NCBI GenBank assembly: GCA_052148435.1 | Contig: JBKQIF010000115.1 | Location: 62,001 to 126,000, forward strand | Source: JBEKYD01 sp052148435 | Lineage (GTDB): Bacteria > Acidobacteriota > Terriglobia > Bryobacterales > Bryobacteraceae | DNA length: 64,000 nt | Reading direction: 5' to 3' | Translations under genes and position numbers: made by a program | Part shown: positions 51,051 to 60,141 of the stretch, piece after piece | Position numbering within the stretch: position 1 is the stretch's first letter | Layout of the letters: the number at the start of each line of letters is the position of its first letter | The notes under the pieces: generated by a model | Seen by the model: the letters and a program-made list of their open reading frames with translations, nothing else | Databases searched by the model: none | What the model was told of the DNA's origin: nothing

Positions 51051-53996
51051 ATGAAGAGGGTTACCACGCGCATCTACTTGGCCGGAGTGTTTGTGGTGGG
51101 CGCGCTGCTGCTATGGGCGGCGGATTCGCCCCCGGTTTCCACTGCTCTGGCACAACATCGCAACCTGGGCAAGGCCTTTTACGAAAACCCGACCACGCAG
51201 GCCGAAGCGGTGGTGGAGTTCAAAAAGGCTCTCGACCTGGCGCCGAATTCGGTTCGGGAAAAACTGAACTACGGGCTGGCTTTGCTGCGCGCCGGCAGGA
51301 GTCAGGAAGGCGAGGCCCAGCTCAAAGACGTGCAGCGGCTCGACCCCAAGTTGCCGCATAGCTGGTTCAACCTGGGAATTTATTACAAGAAGGCGGGCGA
51401 CGCGGACCGGGCGGTGGCGCAGTTCGAAGGCATGGTCCAACTTGTGCCCGATGAGGCTATCGGGCATTATCAGCTTGGGTCCATGTATAAGCTCGAAGGC
51501 CGCACCGATGCGGCGCGGACGCAGTTCGAACTGGCGGCGAAGCTCGATCCACAACTGGCCGCGGCACAATTCCAGCTCTACAATCTTTACCGCCAGCAAG
51601 GGCGCGCCCAAGAGGCGGCGCGCGCGCTGGCGGCGTTCCAGCAACTCAAGAAGCAGGCCGAAGGCGCGGTCATTCCCGAGGACGTGGATTGGTGCGTTTT
51701 TGCCGAGATCTACGATCTGCTCGCGGCGCCGGAAACCAAGCCGGCCGCCGCTGCGCCGGTGTACGAAGATCGCGTGCTGGAAGGCGCGGCAACGGGGTTG
51801 CTGGCGATCGATTCCACGGGCGATGGGCGCACCGATCTGCTGGCATGGTCGGCGCGCGGGCTGGTGTTGTACCGGCAGGGCAGGGAACCGGTGCCCGATT
51901 CGGGACTCGCGGGCCTGACCGGCGTCATCTCGGTGGCGGCGGGGGATTTTAATAACGATGGGTTCATGGACCTGTGCGTCCTCACCGAGTCGGGGCCGGT
52001 GCTGTTGGCCAATTCCAAAGGGCATTTCAGCCGCGTCGAAGCCAATTTGCCCCAGCGGCGATTCGAGCGCGCCGTATGGATCGACTACGATCACGATTAC
52101 GATCTCGACCTGATTTTGCTGGGACCGGCGCCGGCGCTGATGCGCAATGAAGGCACAGCCGGGTTCGCCGATCGCACCGCGGATTTCCCCTTTGTTCCGG
52201 GCTTCCCAACCGCGGCGGAGAAGCTGCGCGTCGTACCCGACAGCAAGGCCTTCGATCTGGCCGTGTTCTATCGCGACCACGCGCCCGTGCTCTATCGCGA
52301 CCATCTGGGCGGCCATTACGCAGCCGAGCCGTTCCAGGGCACGCCGCCCGACGAGTCGCAAGTGGAAGCCGATTTCGATAACGACGGCCTGATGGACCGC
52401 GCCGGCATCGCTCCCGACGGCAAAATTCACCTAGCCATCAACCGCAGCCGCGCATCGCCGCACTGGATCCGCGTGCGGCTTGAAGGCATCAAGAGTCTCA
52501 AGCTGGCGCAGGGCGCGGAGGTGGAAATCAAGGCCGGCACTTTGTACCGCAAAGCCGCTTATGCCGGCGTGCCGCTGCTGTTCGACACCGGCGGCGCGGC
52601 TTCGGTGGACGTGGTGCGCATCACCTGGCCGAACGGGCTGATCCAGAACGAAACCGTGCAGGCGGCCGGGCGCGGCTACACGTATCAGGAGGAGCAGCGG
52701 CTCTCGGGCTCGTGCCCCATGATCTGGACCTGGAATGGCCGCGCCATTCAGTTCATTACCGACGTGCTGGGCGTGGCGCCGCTGGGCGCGAGCGATGGCG
52801 AGGGCACGTATTTTCCGGTGGACCACGACGAGTACGTTTCGATTCCCGGCGATGCACTGGCCCCAGTGGATGGCCACTACGATATTCGCGTGACCGAAGA
52901 GCTGAGCGAAGTGTCATACCTGGACCAGATTCAACTTCTGGCCGTGGACCATCCCGCCGCCACCGAGATTTTCACCAACGAGAAATTCAAAGGGCCGCCG
53001 TACCCGGAGTTCCGCCTGTTCGGCGTCGGGCGGCGCATCTATCCGCAAGCGGCGCGCAGCTTCGAATCGCCGGGTGACGCGGGGCGCGACGTGCTGCGGA
53101 GCCTGCTGGCACGCGACCAGAGGTATCCCGACCAGTTTCCACGGTCGGAGTTGGGCGTGGCCGCGACGCACACGCTGGAGCTCGATTTCGGCAAGGCCGC
53201 ACCGGACGGCCGCGCCGTGCTGCTGCTCAATGGCTGGGTGGATTGGCCCGACGGCAGCACCTTCCGCGCCGCCGCGCAGGAGTTCAAGGGCGGTCTCGTC
53301 ATGCCGTACCTACAAATGCAGGACGCCTCGGGGCTTTGGAAAACCGTGAACGAAGACATGGGAATGCCCGCGGGCAAACCCAAGACCATCGCCGTGGAAC
53401 TGCGCTTTCCCTCAGCCAGCCGCAAAGTGCGGATCGTGACCAATCTCTGCGTGTATTGGGACGAGATTTTCCTCAGCGAAGGGGCGTCCCAGGCGCAGGT
53501 TGCCCAGCGCGAAGTGCCGCTGGTCTCCGCCGCCCTCGATTTCCGGGGATTCTCGCGGACCCGGATTCATCCCGAACGTAAACAGCCCGATACATTCTTC
53601 TACGACAGTGTTTCTTCGGACTCCTTCTGGAATCCGACGCCGGGGCTCTATACGCGTTATGGCGACGTGCGCGAACTGCTGCGCGAGGCGGACGACCGGC
53701 TCGTCATACTGGGCTCGGGCGACGAGATCCGCCTGCGGTTCTCGGCCGCCCTGCCGCCGCCGGCAGCCGGATGGACCCGCGATTTCCTGTTGAAGGTGGA
53801 TGGCTGGGCCAAGGATCGCGACCCCAACACGGCATTTTCCGGCAGCGTCGAGCCGCTGCCGTTTCACGCCATGAGCCGCTATCCGTACGCCGCCGGCGAG
53901 CACTTCCCCGACGATGCCGAACATCGCCGCTATCGCCAGGAATACAACACGCGCCCCGCGTTGCGGCTCATCCGCCCGCTGGCGGGCACGAACTGA
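51051..53996 (+). CDS. Exported TPR-VCBS-ASPIC protein with large novel C-terminal domain
   Basis: The 981-residue protein has an N-terminal membrane signal (IYLAGVFVVGALLLWAA). TPR repeats lie at about 30-210 (AVVEFKKALDLAPNSVREKLNYGLALLRAGR). Sparse VCBS blades lie at about 230-460 (DFNNDGFMDLCVL; DFDNDGLMDRAGI). ASPIC/UnbV lies at about 465-550 (VRLEGIKSLKLAQGAEVEIKAG). The last 430 residues, from CPMIWTWNGRAIQFITDVLG, form a conserved-looking globular region with PYPEFRLFGVGRRIYPQA and WPDGSTFRAAAQEF stretches that I cannot name. Its stop overlaps the start of the cytochrome gene (TGATG). It is the first member of a three-gene unit. Confidence 0.88.
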   Translation: MKRVTTRIYLAGVFVVGALLLWAADSPPVSTALAQHRNLGKAFYENPTTQAEAVVEFKKALDLAPNSVREKLNYGLALLRAGRSQEGEAQLKDVQRLDPKLPHSWFNLGIYYKKAGDADRAVAQFEGMVQLVPDEAIGHYQLGSMYKLEGRTDAARTQFELAAKLDPQLAAAQFQLYNLYRQQGRAQEAARALAAFQQLKKQAEGAVIPEDVDWCVFAEIYDLLAAPETKPAAAAPVYEDRVLEGAATGLLAIDSTGDGRTDLLAWSARGLVLYRQGREPVPDSGLAGLTGVISVAAGDFNNDGFMDLCVLTESGPVLLANSKGHFSRVEANLPQRRFERAVWIDYDHDYDLDLILLGPAPALMRNEGTAGFADRTADFPFVPGFPTAAEKLRVVPDSKAFDLAVFYRDHAPVLYRDHLGGHYAAEPFQGTPPDESQVEADFDNDGLMDRAGIAPDGKIHLAINRSRASPHWIRVRLEGIKSLKLAQGAEVEIKAGTLYRKAAYAGVPLLFDTGGAASVDVVRITWPNGLIQNETVQAAGRGYTYQEEQRLSGSCPMIWTWNGRAIQFITDVLGVAPLGASDGEGTYFPVDHDEYVSIPGDALAPVDGHYDIRVTEELSEVSYLDQIQLLAVDHPAATEIFTNEKFKGPPYPEFRLFGVGRRIYPQAARSFESPGDAGRDVLRSLLARDQRYPDQFPRSELGVAATHTLELDFGKAAPDGRAVLLLNGWVDWPDGSTFRAAAQEFKGGLVMPYLQMQDASGLWKTVNEDMGMPAGKPKTIAVELRFPSASRKVRIVTNLCVYWDEIFLSEGASQAQVAQREVPLVSAALDFRGFSRTRIHPERKQPDTFFYDSVSSDSFWNPTPGLYTRYGDVRELLREADDRLVILGSGDEIRLRFSAALPPPAAGWTRDFLLKVDGWAKDRDPNTAFSGSVEPLPFHAMSRYPYAAGEHFPDDAEHRRYRQEYNTRPALRLIRPLAGTN

Positions 53997-56641
53997 TGTT
54001 CTGGCTGCTGGCAGTAACGGTGCTCAACGCCGCGTATGTAGCGGCCGCGCCTTCGGCTACCGTCTTCTACATCGCGAACGTGCTGTTGCACCTCGTTCTG
54101 GGCGCGACTTCGGTGGCGTGGCTCGGCTACACGTACCGGCGCCACGCCAGGGTTGTGCCGCTGGTCCTGGCCGGAGTGCTGGGCGTGTATCTCATCTTCG
54201 CCGGGGCCACCACGGACCATCGCGCTATCCTGCTGGCCCACATCGCCCTGGCGGTGATCGGGCTGGCGTTGCTGATGCCGCGTTGGACGGCGCCGCTGGC
54301 CGCGCTGGCGGTGCTGGCGCTGGCGATACGATTCGGCCCGCGGCCCGAGCGCATCCGCAATCCAAACATCACGCCCGTCTCCATGAGCGAAGAAGGCGCG
54401 GGCACTGGCTCGCCGTTTTGGCCGTCCGCTTCCAACACCAATACCGGCGCCACCATTCCCTCCGATTTCTTCATGGATTCCAAGCTGTGCGGCGAATGTC
54501 ACAAAGACATCTACCGGCAGTGGAACTCCTCGGCGCACCATTTCGCATCGTTCAATAACAGGTTTTACCGCGCGACCATTCTGCACATGCAGGAACTCAG
54601 CGGCACCCAGGGCAGCAAGTGGTGCGCCGGCTGTCACGATCACGCCGTCTTCTTCAACGGCCGCTTCGAGCGTCCCATCAAGGATCAGGTAGACACGCCC
54701 GAGGCGCAGGTTGGGCTGGGCTGCATGTCGTGCCACTCCATCGTGCACGTGGCTGGCAGCATGGGCAACGGCGATTTCACTATTCTTTATCCGCCGCTGC
54801 ATCGCATCGCGTCCAGCCACAATCCGTATCTGCGCAAGGCCGACGCGTTCCTTACCTACCTAAATCCGGAGCCGCACCGGCGCACCTTCATGCAGCCTTT
54901 TATGCGTCTCGATTCGCCCGAGTATTGCGCCTCCTGCCACAAGGTGCACCTGGACCAGCCTGTCAATCACTACCGCTGGCTGCGCGGCTTCAACGAGTAC
55001 GACAACTGGCAGGCGAGCGGCGTTTCGGGCGAGGGCGCGCGATCGTTTTACTACCCGCCCAAGCCATCCACCTGCAGCGATTGCCACATGCCTTTGGTGC
55101 CGTCGCGCGACCCCGGCAACCGGAATGGCATGGTGCATTCGCACCGCTTCCCCGCGGCCAACACCGCCATTCCGTTTGTCAACCACGATGAAGAACAACT
55201 GCGCACCACGGAGCGGTTTTTGCAGTCCGGGTTCATCACCGTGGATCTGTTCGCGGCCAGTCCCGTGGAAGAAACCATGGGCCAGGTGGAGATGCGCCGC
55301 CGCGCCGCCGATGCGCCCGCGGCGGCGTCCACCTTTGCGGTCGGCGAAGAGGCCGAACAATCGGGTCCCGTGATGCTGCGCGAAGTGGGCAAACTTGCCG
55401 CGCCCATCGATGCCCCGGGCGTGCGTTTCCAGCCCGGCACCGAGGTGCGCGTGGACGCGGTGGTCCGCACGCGCAAGATCGGCCATTTCTTTCCGGGCGG
55501 CACGGTGGATGCCTTCGACGTGTGGCTGGAGTTTCAGGCGCGCGATGCGCGCGGCCGCATTTTGGCGTGGAGCGGCAGGGTGGAAGACAACGGCCGCGGC
55601 CCCGTGGATAAAGGCGCGCACTTCTACCGCTCCTACCAGCTCGATGGCCAAGGCAACCGCATCGACAAGCGCAACGCCTGGCAGACGCGCAGCGTGCTGT
55701 ATGTGCGGCTGATTCCGCCAGGCGCTGCCGACACCGTGCACTTCCGCATGGCCATTCCGAAAGACGCGGCTGGCCCGTTGACTCTCGAGGCGAAGCTGAA
55801 CTACCGCAAGTTCACCGATTACTACACCAGGTTTTCATACGCGGGTGTAGCCGGGCCGGGTTCGGCGGGGCTCGATCACGACAGCCGCGAGTATACCTTC
55901 GATGGCGGTCCGGTTCCGGTTCTACCCATCGTCACGCTGGCGCAAGCCACAGCCAAAGTCGAACTGGGCGAGCCGCACTGGCAGCCGGTAGTTCGCAAAC
56001 AGGATCGCGAGCGGTGGAACGATTGGGGCATCGGCCTGCTGCTGCAGGGCGACCTGAAGGGCGCCGAATATGCCTTTCACCGGGTGACGGAAGCCGGGCC
56101 CGGCTATGCCGATGGATGGCTTAATATCGCGCGCGCGCTGATACAGGAAGGCGAGACGGAGGCGGCGCGTCCGTTGGTGGAGAAGGCGCTGGCACTCAGC
56201 CCGAACCTGGCTCGCGGCTATTTCTTTCTGGGTATGGCGCAGAAAGCGGCCGGCGATTACGATGGCGCCATTCGGAGCTTGGAAGAGACCGCGCGGCAAT
56301 ACCCGCGCGACCGTGTCACGGCCAATCAACTGGGCCGCATCCTGTTTCTGGAGCGGCGCTATGGGGAAGCCGTGGCGGAGTTGCAGAAGGCCCTGGACGT
56401 CGACCCGGAAGACTTGCAGGCGCACTACAGTTTGATGCTTTGCTACCGTGGCCTGGGGCAAACCGAAAAAGCGGAACGCGAAGAGAAGCTGTTCCGCCGT
56501 TTCAAGGCGGACGAATCGTCGGAGGCGCTGACGGCCAAAGCGCGCCTGTTGAGTCCGGAGGATAACAATGAGAGGCAGCCGATACACGATCACGTTGCTG
56601 GCCCTGTTGGCGGCGGCTCCGGCGACCTCGGCCGACGATAG
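53996..56641 (+). CDS. Membrane-anchored pentaheme cytochrome c (C554-like) fused to TPR domain
   Basis: The 881-residue protein has four or five N-terminal membrane helices (residues 2-115, ending before FGPRPERIRNPN). Five CxxCH heme motifs follow, near residues 164 (CGECH), 209 (CAGCH), 242 (CMSCH), 310 (CASCH) and 358 (CSDCH). The first matches the cytochrome c554 opening (GECHKDIYRQWNSSAHHFA). A beta-rich domain (FFPGGTVDAFDVWLEFQ) and TPR repeats from about 680 follow. It is probably a periplasmic electron carrier held at the inner membrane. The 74-base overlap with the next gene is unusual, and the last 25 residues may reflect a changed stop. Confidence 0.9.
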   Translation: MFWLLAVTVLNAAYVAAAPSATVFYIANVLLHLVLGATSVAWLGYTYRRHARVVPLVLAGVLGVYLIFAGATTDHRAILLAHIALAVIGLALLMPRWTAPLAALAVLALAIRFGPRPERIRNPNITPVSMSEEGAGTGSPFWPSASNTNTGATIPSDFFMDSKLCGECHKDIYRQWNSSAHHFASFNNRFYRATILHMQELSGTQGSKWCAGCHDHAVFFNGRFERPIKDQVDTPEAQVGLGCMSCHSIVHVAGSMGNGDFTILYPPLHRIASSHNPYLRKADAFLTYLNPEPHRRTFMQPFMRLDSPEYCASCHKVHLDQPVNHYRWLRGFNEYDNWQASGVSGEGARSFYYPPKPSTCSDCHMPLVPSRDPGNRNGMVHSHRFPAANTAIPFVNHDEEQLRTTERFLQSGFITVDLFAASPVEETMGQVEMRRRAADAPAAASTFAVGEEAEQSGPVMLREVGKLAAPIDAPGVRFQPGTEVRVDAVVRTRKIGHFFPGGTVDAFDVWLEFQARDARGRILAWSGRVEDNGRGPVDKGAHFYRSYQLDGQGNRIDKRNAWQTRSVLYVRLIPPGAADTVHFRMAIPKDAAGPLTLEAKLNYRKFTDYYTRFSYAGVAGPGSAGLDHDSREYTFDGGPVPVLPIVTLAQATAKVELGEPHWQPVVRKQDRERWNDWGIGLLLQGDLKGAEYAFHRVTEAGPGYADGWLNIARALIQEGETEAARPLVEKALALSPNLARGYFFLGMAQKAAGDYDGAIRSLEETARQYPRDRVTANQLGRILFLERRYGEAVAELQKALDVDPEDLQAHYSLMLCYRGLGQTEKAEREEKLFRRFKADESSEALTAKARLLSPEDNNERQPIHDHVAGPVGGGSGDLGRR

Positions 56642-58196
56642 CCCGGTCCGCTTCACCGACGTCACCGCTGCGGCCGGCATCCACTTCACCCACAACGCCG
56701 GCCGCTCGGGAAAGAAGTGGCTGCCGGAAACCATGGGGCCGGGCTGCGCCTTTTTCGATTTCGACGGCGACGGCTGGCTCGATATCCTGCTGGTCAACGG
56801 CAAGGATTTGGTTCCGCGCGGCCGCCACACCACCGCAGCGCTCTATCGCAACAATCGCGACGGAACGTTCACCGACGTGACCAAAGGCAGCGGGCTCGAT
56901 ATCGAAATCTACGGCATGGGCGTGGCCATTGGCGATTACGATAACGACGGCCGCGACGATGTCTACATCACCGCCCTGGGCGGCGATCACCTGTTCCACA
57001 ACGAAGGCGGCGGCCATTTCCGCGATGTCACTCGCGAGGCCGGCATCGCCAACGCCGCCTTCAGCGCGGGGGCGGCGTGGCTGGACTACGATCGCGACGG
57101 CAAGCTCGATCTGTTCGTTGCCAACTACGTCGAATGGACGCCCCAGGGCGACCTTTGGTGTTCGCTCGATGGCGCCACCAAGTCCTACTGCACCCCGGAA
57201 TCGTACAAGGGCGCTTCGTCGCGCCTATATCACAATCTGGGCGGAGGCAAGTTCGAAGATGTCACCGAGAAAGCCGGCCTCGCCGATCCCACCGCCAAAT
57301 CGCTCGGCGTTACCGTATTCGACTACAACAACGATGGCTGGCCCGATATCTTCGTAGCCAACGATACCCAGCCCAACAAGCTCTACCGCAATCTGCGCAA
57401 CGGCCGCTTCCAGGATGAAGGGCTGGCCGCGGGCGTAGCGTTCGGTGAAGATGGCGTGGCGCGCGGGGCCATGGGTGTGGACGCGGCCGATTACGACCGC
57501 TCCGGCCGCCAGCATCTGGTCGTCGGGAATTTCGCCAACCAGATGCTCGGCCTCTACCATAACGAAGGCAACGGGCTGTTTGTGGATGAGGCGCCGCGTT
57601 CCAAGGTGGGACGCGCCAGCCTGCTCAGCCTCACCTTCGGGCTCTTCTTCTTCGATTACGATTTGGACGGCTATCCCGACATCCTGGCTGCCAACGGCCA
57701 CATCGAAGAACAGATCGGGCGGGTGCAGCCGAAGATTCAATACGCCGAGCTTCCCCTGCTGCTGCATAACGCCGGCCATGGAAGGTTCGACCAGGTGAAC
57801 GCATTCGCCCGGCCGCTGGTGGCGCGCGGCGCGGCGTACGGCGATTTCGACCGCGATGGCGACCTGGACGTTCTGCTCACGACCAACAACGGCCCGGCGG
57901 TTTTGTACCGCAACGATGGCGGCAATCGCAATCACTGGCTGCAATTGAAGCTGGCCGGGTCGAAGAGCAATCGCGACGGCATCGGCGCCGTGGCTAGGGT
58001 GACCAGCCCCGGCGGTACGCAAATGCAGATGGTGCACAGCGGCTCCAGTTATTGCTCCGCCAGCGACCTGGCCCTGACCTTCGGGCTGGGCAGGGACCAG
58101 GCGGCCACCGAAATTGAAATCGAATGGCCCAGCGGAACGCGGCAGAAGCTGGCGAATGTGGCGGCCAATCAGCGGCTGGTGGTCAAGGAACCATGA
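56568..58196 (+). CDS. Secreted FG-GAP/ASPIC-UnbV (CRTAC1-like) protein
   Basis: The 542-residue protein starts with signal peptide YTITLLALLAAAPATSA. Blades follow with FFDFDGDGWLDILLVNG, DYDNDGRDDVYI, DYDRDGKLDLFV, DYNNDGWPDIFV and DYDLDGYPDILA. ASPIC/UnbV is C-terminal (LKLAGSKSNRDGIGAVARV ... LTFGLGRDQAATEIEIEWPSG). GGAGGATAACA gives a good ribosome-binding site. It ends the TPR/cytochrome/CRTAC1 unit. The first 200 residues closely follow the partial protein at 63388 (LPETMGPGCAF; LVNG; FTDVT; YGMG), so the two are recent paralogues. Role unknown. Confidence 0.92.
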   Translation: MRGSRYTITLLALLAAAPATSADDSPVRFTDVTAAAGIHFTHNAGRSGKKWLPETMGPGCAFFDFDGDGWLDILLVNGKDLVPRGRHTTAALYRNNRDGTFTDVTKGSGLDIEIYGMGVAIGDYDNDGRDDVYITALGGDHLFHNEGGGHFRDVTREAGIANAAFSAGAAWLDYDRDGKLDLFVANYVEWTPQGDLWCSLDGATKSYCTPESYKGASSRLYHNLGGGKFEDVTEKAGLADPTAKSLGVTVFDYNNDGWPDIFVANDTQPNKLYRNLRNGRFQDEGLAAGVAFGEDGVARGAMGVDAADYDRSGRQHLVVGNFANQMLGLYHNEGNGLFVDEAPRSKVGRASLLSLTFGLFFFDYDLDGYPDILAANGHIEEQIGRVQPKIQYAELPLLLHNAGHGRFDQVNAFARPLVARGAAYGDFDRDGDLDVLLTTNNGPAVLYRNDGGNRNHWLQLKLAGSKSNRDGIGAVARVTSPGGTQMQMVHSGSSYCSASDLALTFGLGRDQAATEIEIEWPSGTRQKLANVAANQRLVVKEP

Positions 58197-58199
58197 ACC

Positions 58200-59612
58200 A
58201 TGTACCAGGCACTAACTCTCTCGGGCATCGCACAGGCCCGCCTCATCCGCGACGGCGCGCTCTCGTCGGCGAAATTAGTGGAGGCGCACCTGGAGCGGAT
58301 CGCGCAACTGAATCCGCGGCTGAATGCCGTGGTCGAAGTGCTGGCGGACGAGGCTCGCCGCGGCGCGCACGAAGCCGATGAACGTCGGGCGCGCGGCGCG
58401 GCGTTGGGGCCGCTCGATGGCGTGCCGTTCTCCATCAAAGATTGCATCGAAGTGGCGGGAACCAGTTGCAGCGCCGGCACCATCGGCTTGCGCCACGCCC
58501 TGCCGTCCGAGCGCGATGCCACGCTGGTGGCGCGCCTTCGCGCGGCTGGGGCGATCCCCATGGCGCGGACCAATCTTCCCGATCTGCTGTTTGCCTTCGA
58601 GAGCGACAACCTGATCTACGGCTGCACCAACAACCCTTACGACGAATCGCGCAGTTCCGGCGGATCGAGCGGCGGCGAAGCGGCCCTGATCGCCGCCTGC
58701 GGGTCGCCATTCGGACTGGGCAGCGACGCCGCCGGCAGCGTCCGCCTGCCCGCCCACTTTTGCGGCATCGCCGCCATCAAGCCGACATCCGGCCGTTTGC
58801 CGCGCACGGGCCACGTGCCGCCCGCCGGCGGTTGGGTCGAATCCCTCTGGCAGATTGGCCCCATGGCGCGCCGGGTGGAAGATCTGTGCGCCATGATGGC
58901 GATTCTCACCAGGCCCGACGGGCAGGACCACACCGTGGTTCCTGTGCCCTATCGCGATCCGCTCGAGGTTGAGGTCGCTGGGCTGCGCATCGCCTGGTTC
59001 GCCGAAAATGGCATCGCCGCACCGACCCGGGAAACGGCCGCGCTGGTACGGCGGGCTGCCGAGGCCCTGGGCGCTGAAGAGTGCCGGCCGCCGCGCATCG
59101 AAGAGAGCTACGACCTGGAGATGAAGCTGCTTGGCCTCGACGGCGGCGATGGCCTGCGCGCCTACCTGCGGGAAATCGGCAGCACGCGGACGCATCCTCT
59201 ATTGGATGGCTGGCTGAACAAGCTGGCGCCCTACCGCACCGGCGTGGAAGGTTTTGCGAAGTATTGGGAATCGCTATACGGCTTCCGCGCCGCGATGTGG
59301 GAGTTTCTGCAGGATTACGACGCCGTCCTTTCGCCAGTGTGCGCCGCTCCCGCTGTTCCTCATGGAACGTCAATCGACGACGCCACGTTTCGCGGTTTCA
59401 GCTACACCATGACGTACAACGTCACCGGTTGGCCCGCCGCCGTGGTGCGTTGCGGCGAGAGTCCCGAGGGTCTGCCGATCGGTCTCCAGGTTGCCGCCCA
59501 CCCCTGGCGCGAAGATGTCGCCCTGGCCGTAGCGTTGCGCCTCGAAGAGTTATTCGCCGGTTGGAAACCAGGTGGGACAGGCCAGAGCAGTTTGTGGTCT
59601 GAGCCTGCCTGA
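58200..59612 (+). CDS. Amidase signature family enzyme (GatA-like)
   Basis: The 470-residue enzyme has the Ser-cisSer-Lys triad: Lys80 in DGVPFSIKDC, cis-Ser156 in SSGGSSGGEAAL and nucleophile Ser180 in GSDAAGSVRLPAHFCGIAAIKPTSGRLPRTGHVP. It hydrolyses amide bonds; the exact substrate (for example a carboxamide, or the Gln-tRNA complex) is not known. No gatB or gatC gene lies near, so it is probably a stand-alone amidase rather than the tRNA amidotransferase subunit. Start lies four bases after the CRTAC1 stop. No signal peptide, so cytoplasmic. Confidence 0.9.
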   Translation: MYQALTLSGIAQARLIRDGALSSAKLVEAHLERIAQLNPRLNAVVEVLADEARRGAHEADERRARGAALGPLDGVPFSIKDCIEVAGTSCSAGTIGLRHALPSERDATLVARLRAAGAIPMARTNLPDLLFAFESDNLIYGCTNNPYDESRSSGGSSGGEAALIAACGSPFGLGSDAAGSVRLPAHFCGIAAIKPTSGRLPRTGHVPPAGGWVESLWQIGPMARRVEDLCAMMAILTRPDGQDHTVVPVPYRDPLEVEVAGLRIAWFAENGIAAPTRETAALVRRAAEALGAEECRPPRIEESYDLEMKLLGLDGGDGLRAYLREIGSTRTHPLLDGWLNKLAPYRTGVEGFAKYWESLYGFRAAMWEFLQDYDAVLSPVCAAPAVPHGTSIDDATFRGFSYTMTYNVTGWPAAVVRCGESPEGLPIGLQVAAHPWREDVALAVALRLEELFAGWKPGGTGQSSLWSEPA

Positions 59613-59620
59613 CCTCTTCG

Positions 59621-59664
59621 TGGCGCGCGCACTCCTGCGTGCCGCGTCGAGACTCATCTCGACG
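59621..59664. repeat. Dispersed palindromic repeat, copy 2 (minus orientation)
   Basis: Reverse-strand copy of the element at 45480-45524, with perfect CGTCGAG / CTCGACG arms and a six-base loop that differs. It lies just after the amidase gene. Confidence 0.6.
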
Positions 59665-59701
59665 CTCGCGCTCTACGGTTGTTCAACCTGCGGACCGATT
59701 G

Positions 59702-59756
59702 TGGGGCGCCCTCTGGGCCGGGTCCAGTCGGGCGCCAGCCCGGCCTGTGCGCCCCA
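59702..59756. repeat. Two-tier stem-loop, 55 bases
   Basis: Outer stem TGGGGCGC / GCGCCCCA and inner stem GGCCGGG / CCCGGCC enclose a GC-rich loop. The 12-mer GTTTGTGGTCTG appears on both sides of this area (near 59590 and 59774). The spacer between amidase and HTH gene is thus mostly repeat structure. Confidence 0.5.
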
Positions 59757-59848
59757 GGGGATGTACCATCGACGTTTGTGGTCTGTCGCAGCCTTGCTGC
59801 GCGTGCCGGTTTCGCAGTTCGCCAAAGTTGCTATAAAGGAGTTCGGCA

Positions 59849-60141
59849 GTGAAGAAACAGATGTTTGAAGAGTTGCTGGGCAGTGTCCGCGAAGGCGGGG
59901 CGTTTCTTCGCGGTGAACGAAAGCCTTCGCGGCGGATTGTAACTGCTCCTCCGGTGTCCGGACCATTCGCGAACGAACCAGCCTTTCGCAGTCGGCGTTT
60001 GCGCAATTGATCGGCGTAAGCGTGAAGACCCTTCAAAACTGGGAGCAGGACCGGCGCCGCCCCAGCGGCCCCGCAGCCGCGCTCTTGACCATTATCGAGC
60101 ACGATCCGGCGCTGGCGGTGAAAGCCATTCATCGGGTATAA
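59849..60141 (+). pseudogene. Frameshifted HTH antitoxin-like (NadS/HigA-type) gene
   Basis: The first part from GTG 59849 (AAAGGAG eight bases upstream) reads MKKQMFEELLGSVREGGAFL and GERKPSRR, the usual opening of NadS-type antitoxins. After IVT the coherent frame moves by -1, then gives RTIRERTSLSQSAFAQLIGV and SVKTLQNWEQDRRRPSGPAA and ends HRV at 60141. That is a Cro/CI helix-turn-helix. The total length is not divisible by three, so one base is missing or two are extra near 59940-59960. No toxin gene is seen upstream. Programmed -1 shift or sequence error are alternatives. Confidence 0.75.

Noticed and set aside
58200..59612. GatA of the Glu-tRNA amidotransferase
   Set aside because: No gatB/gatC nearby and the triad is generic to amidases; kept as general amidase.
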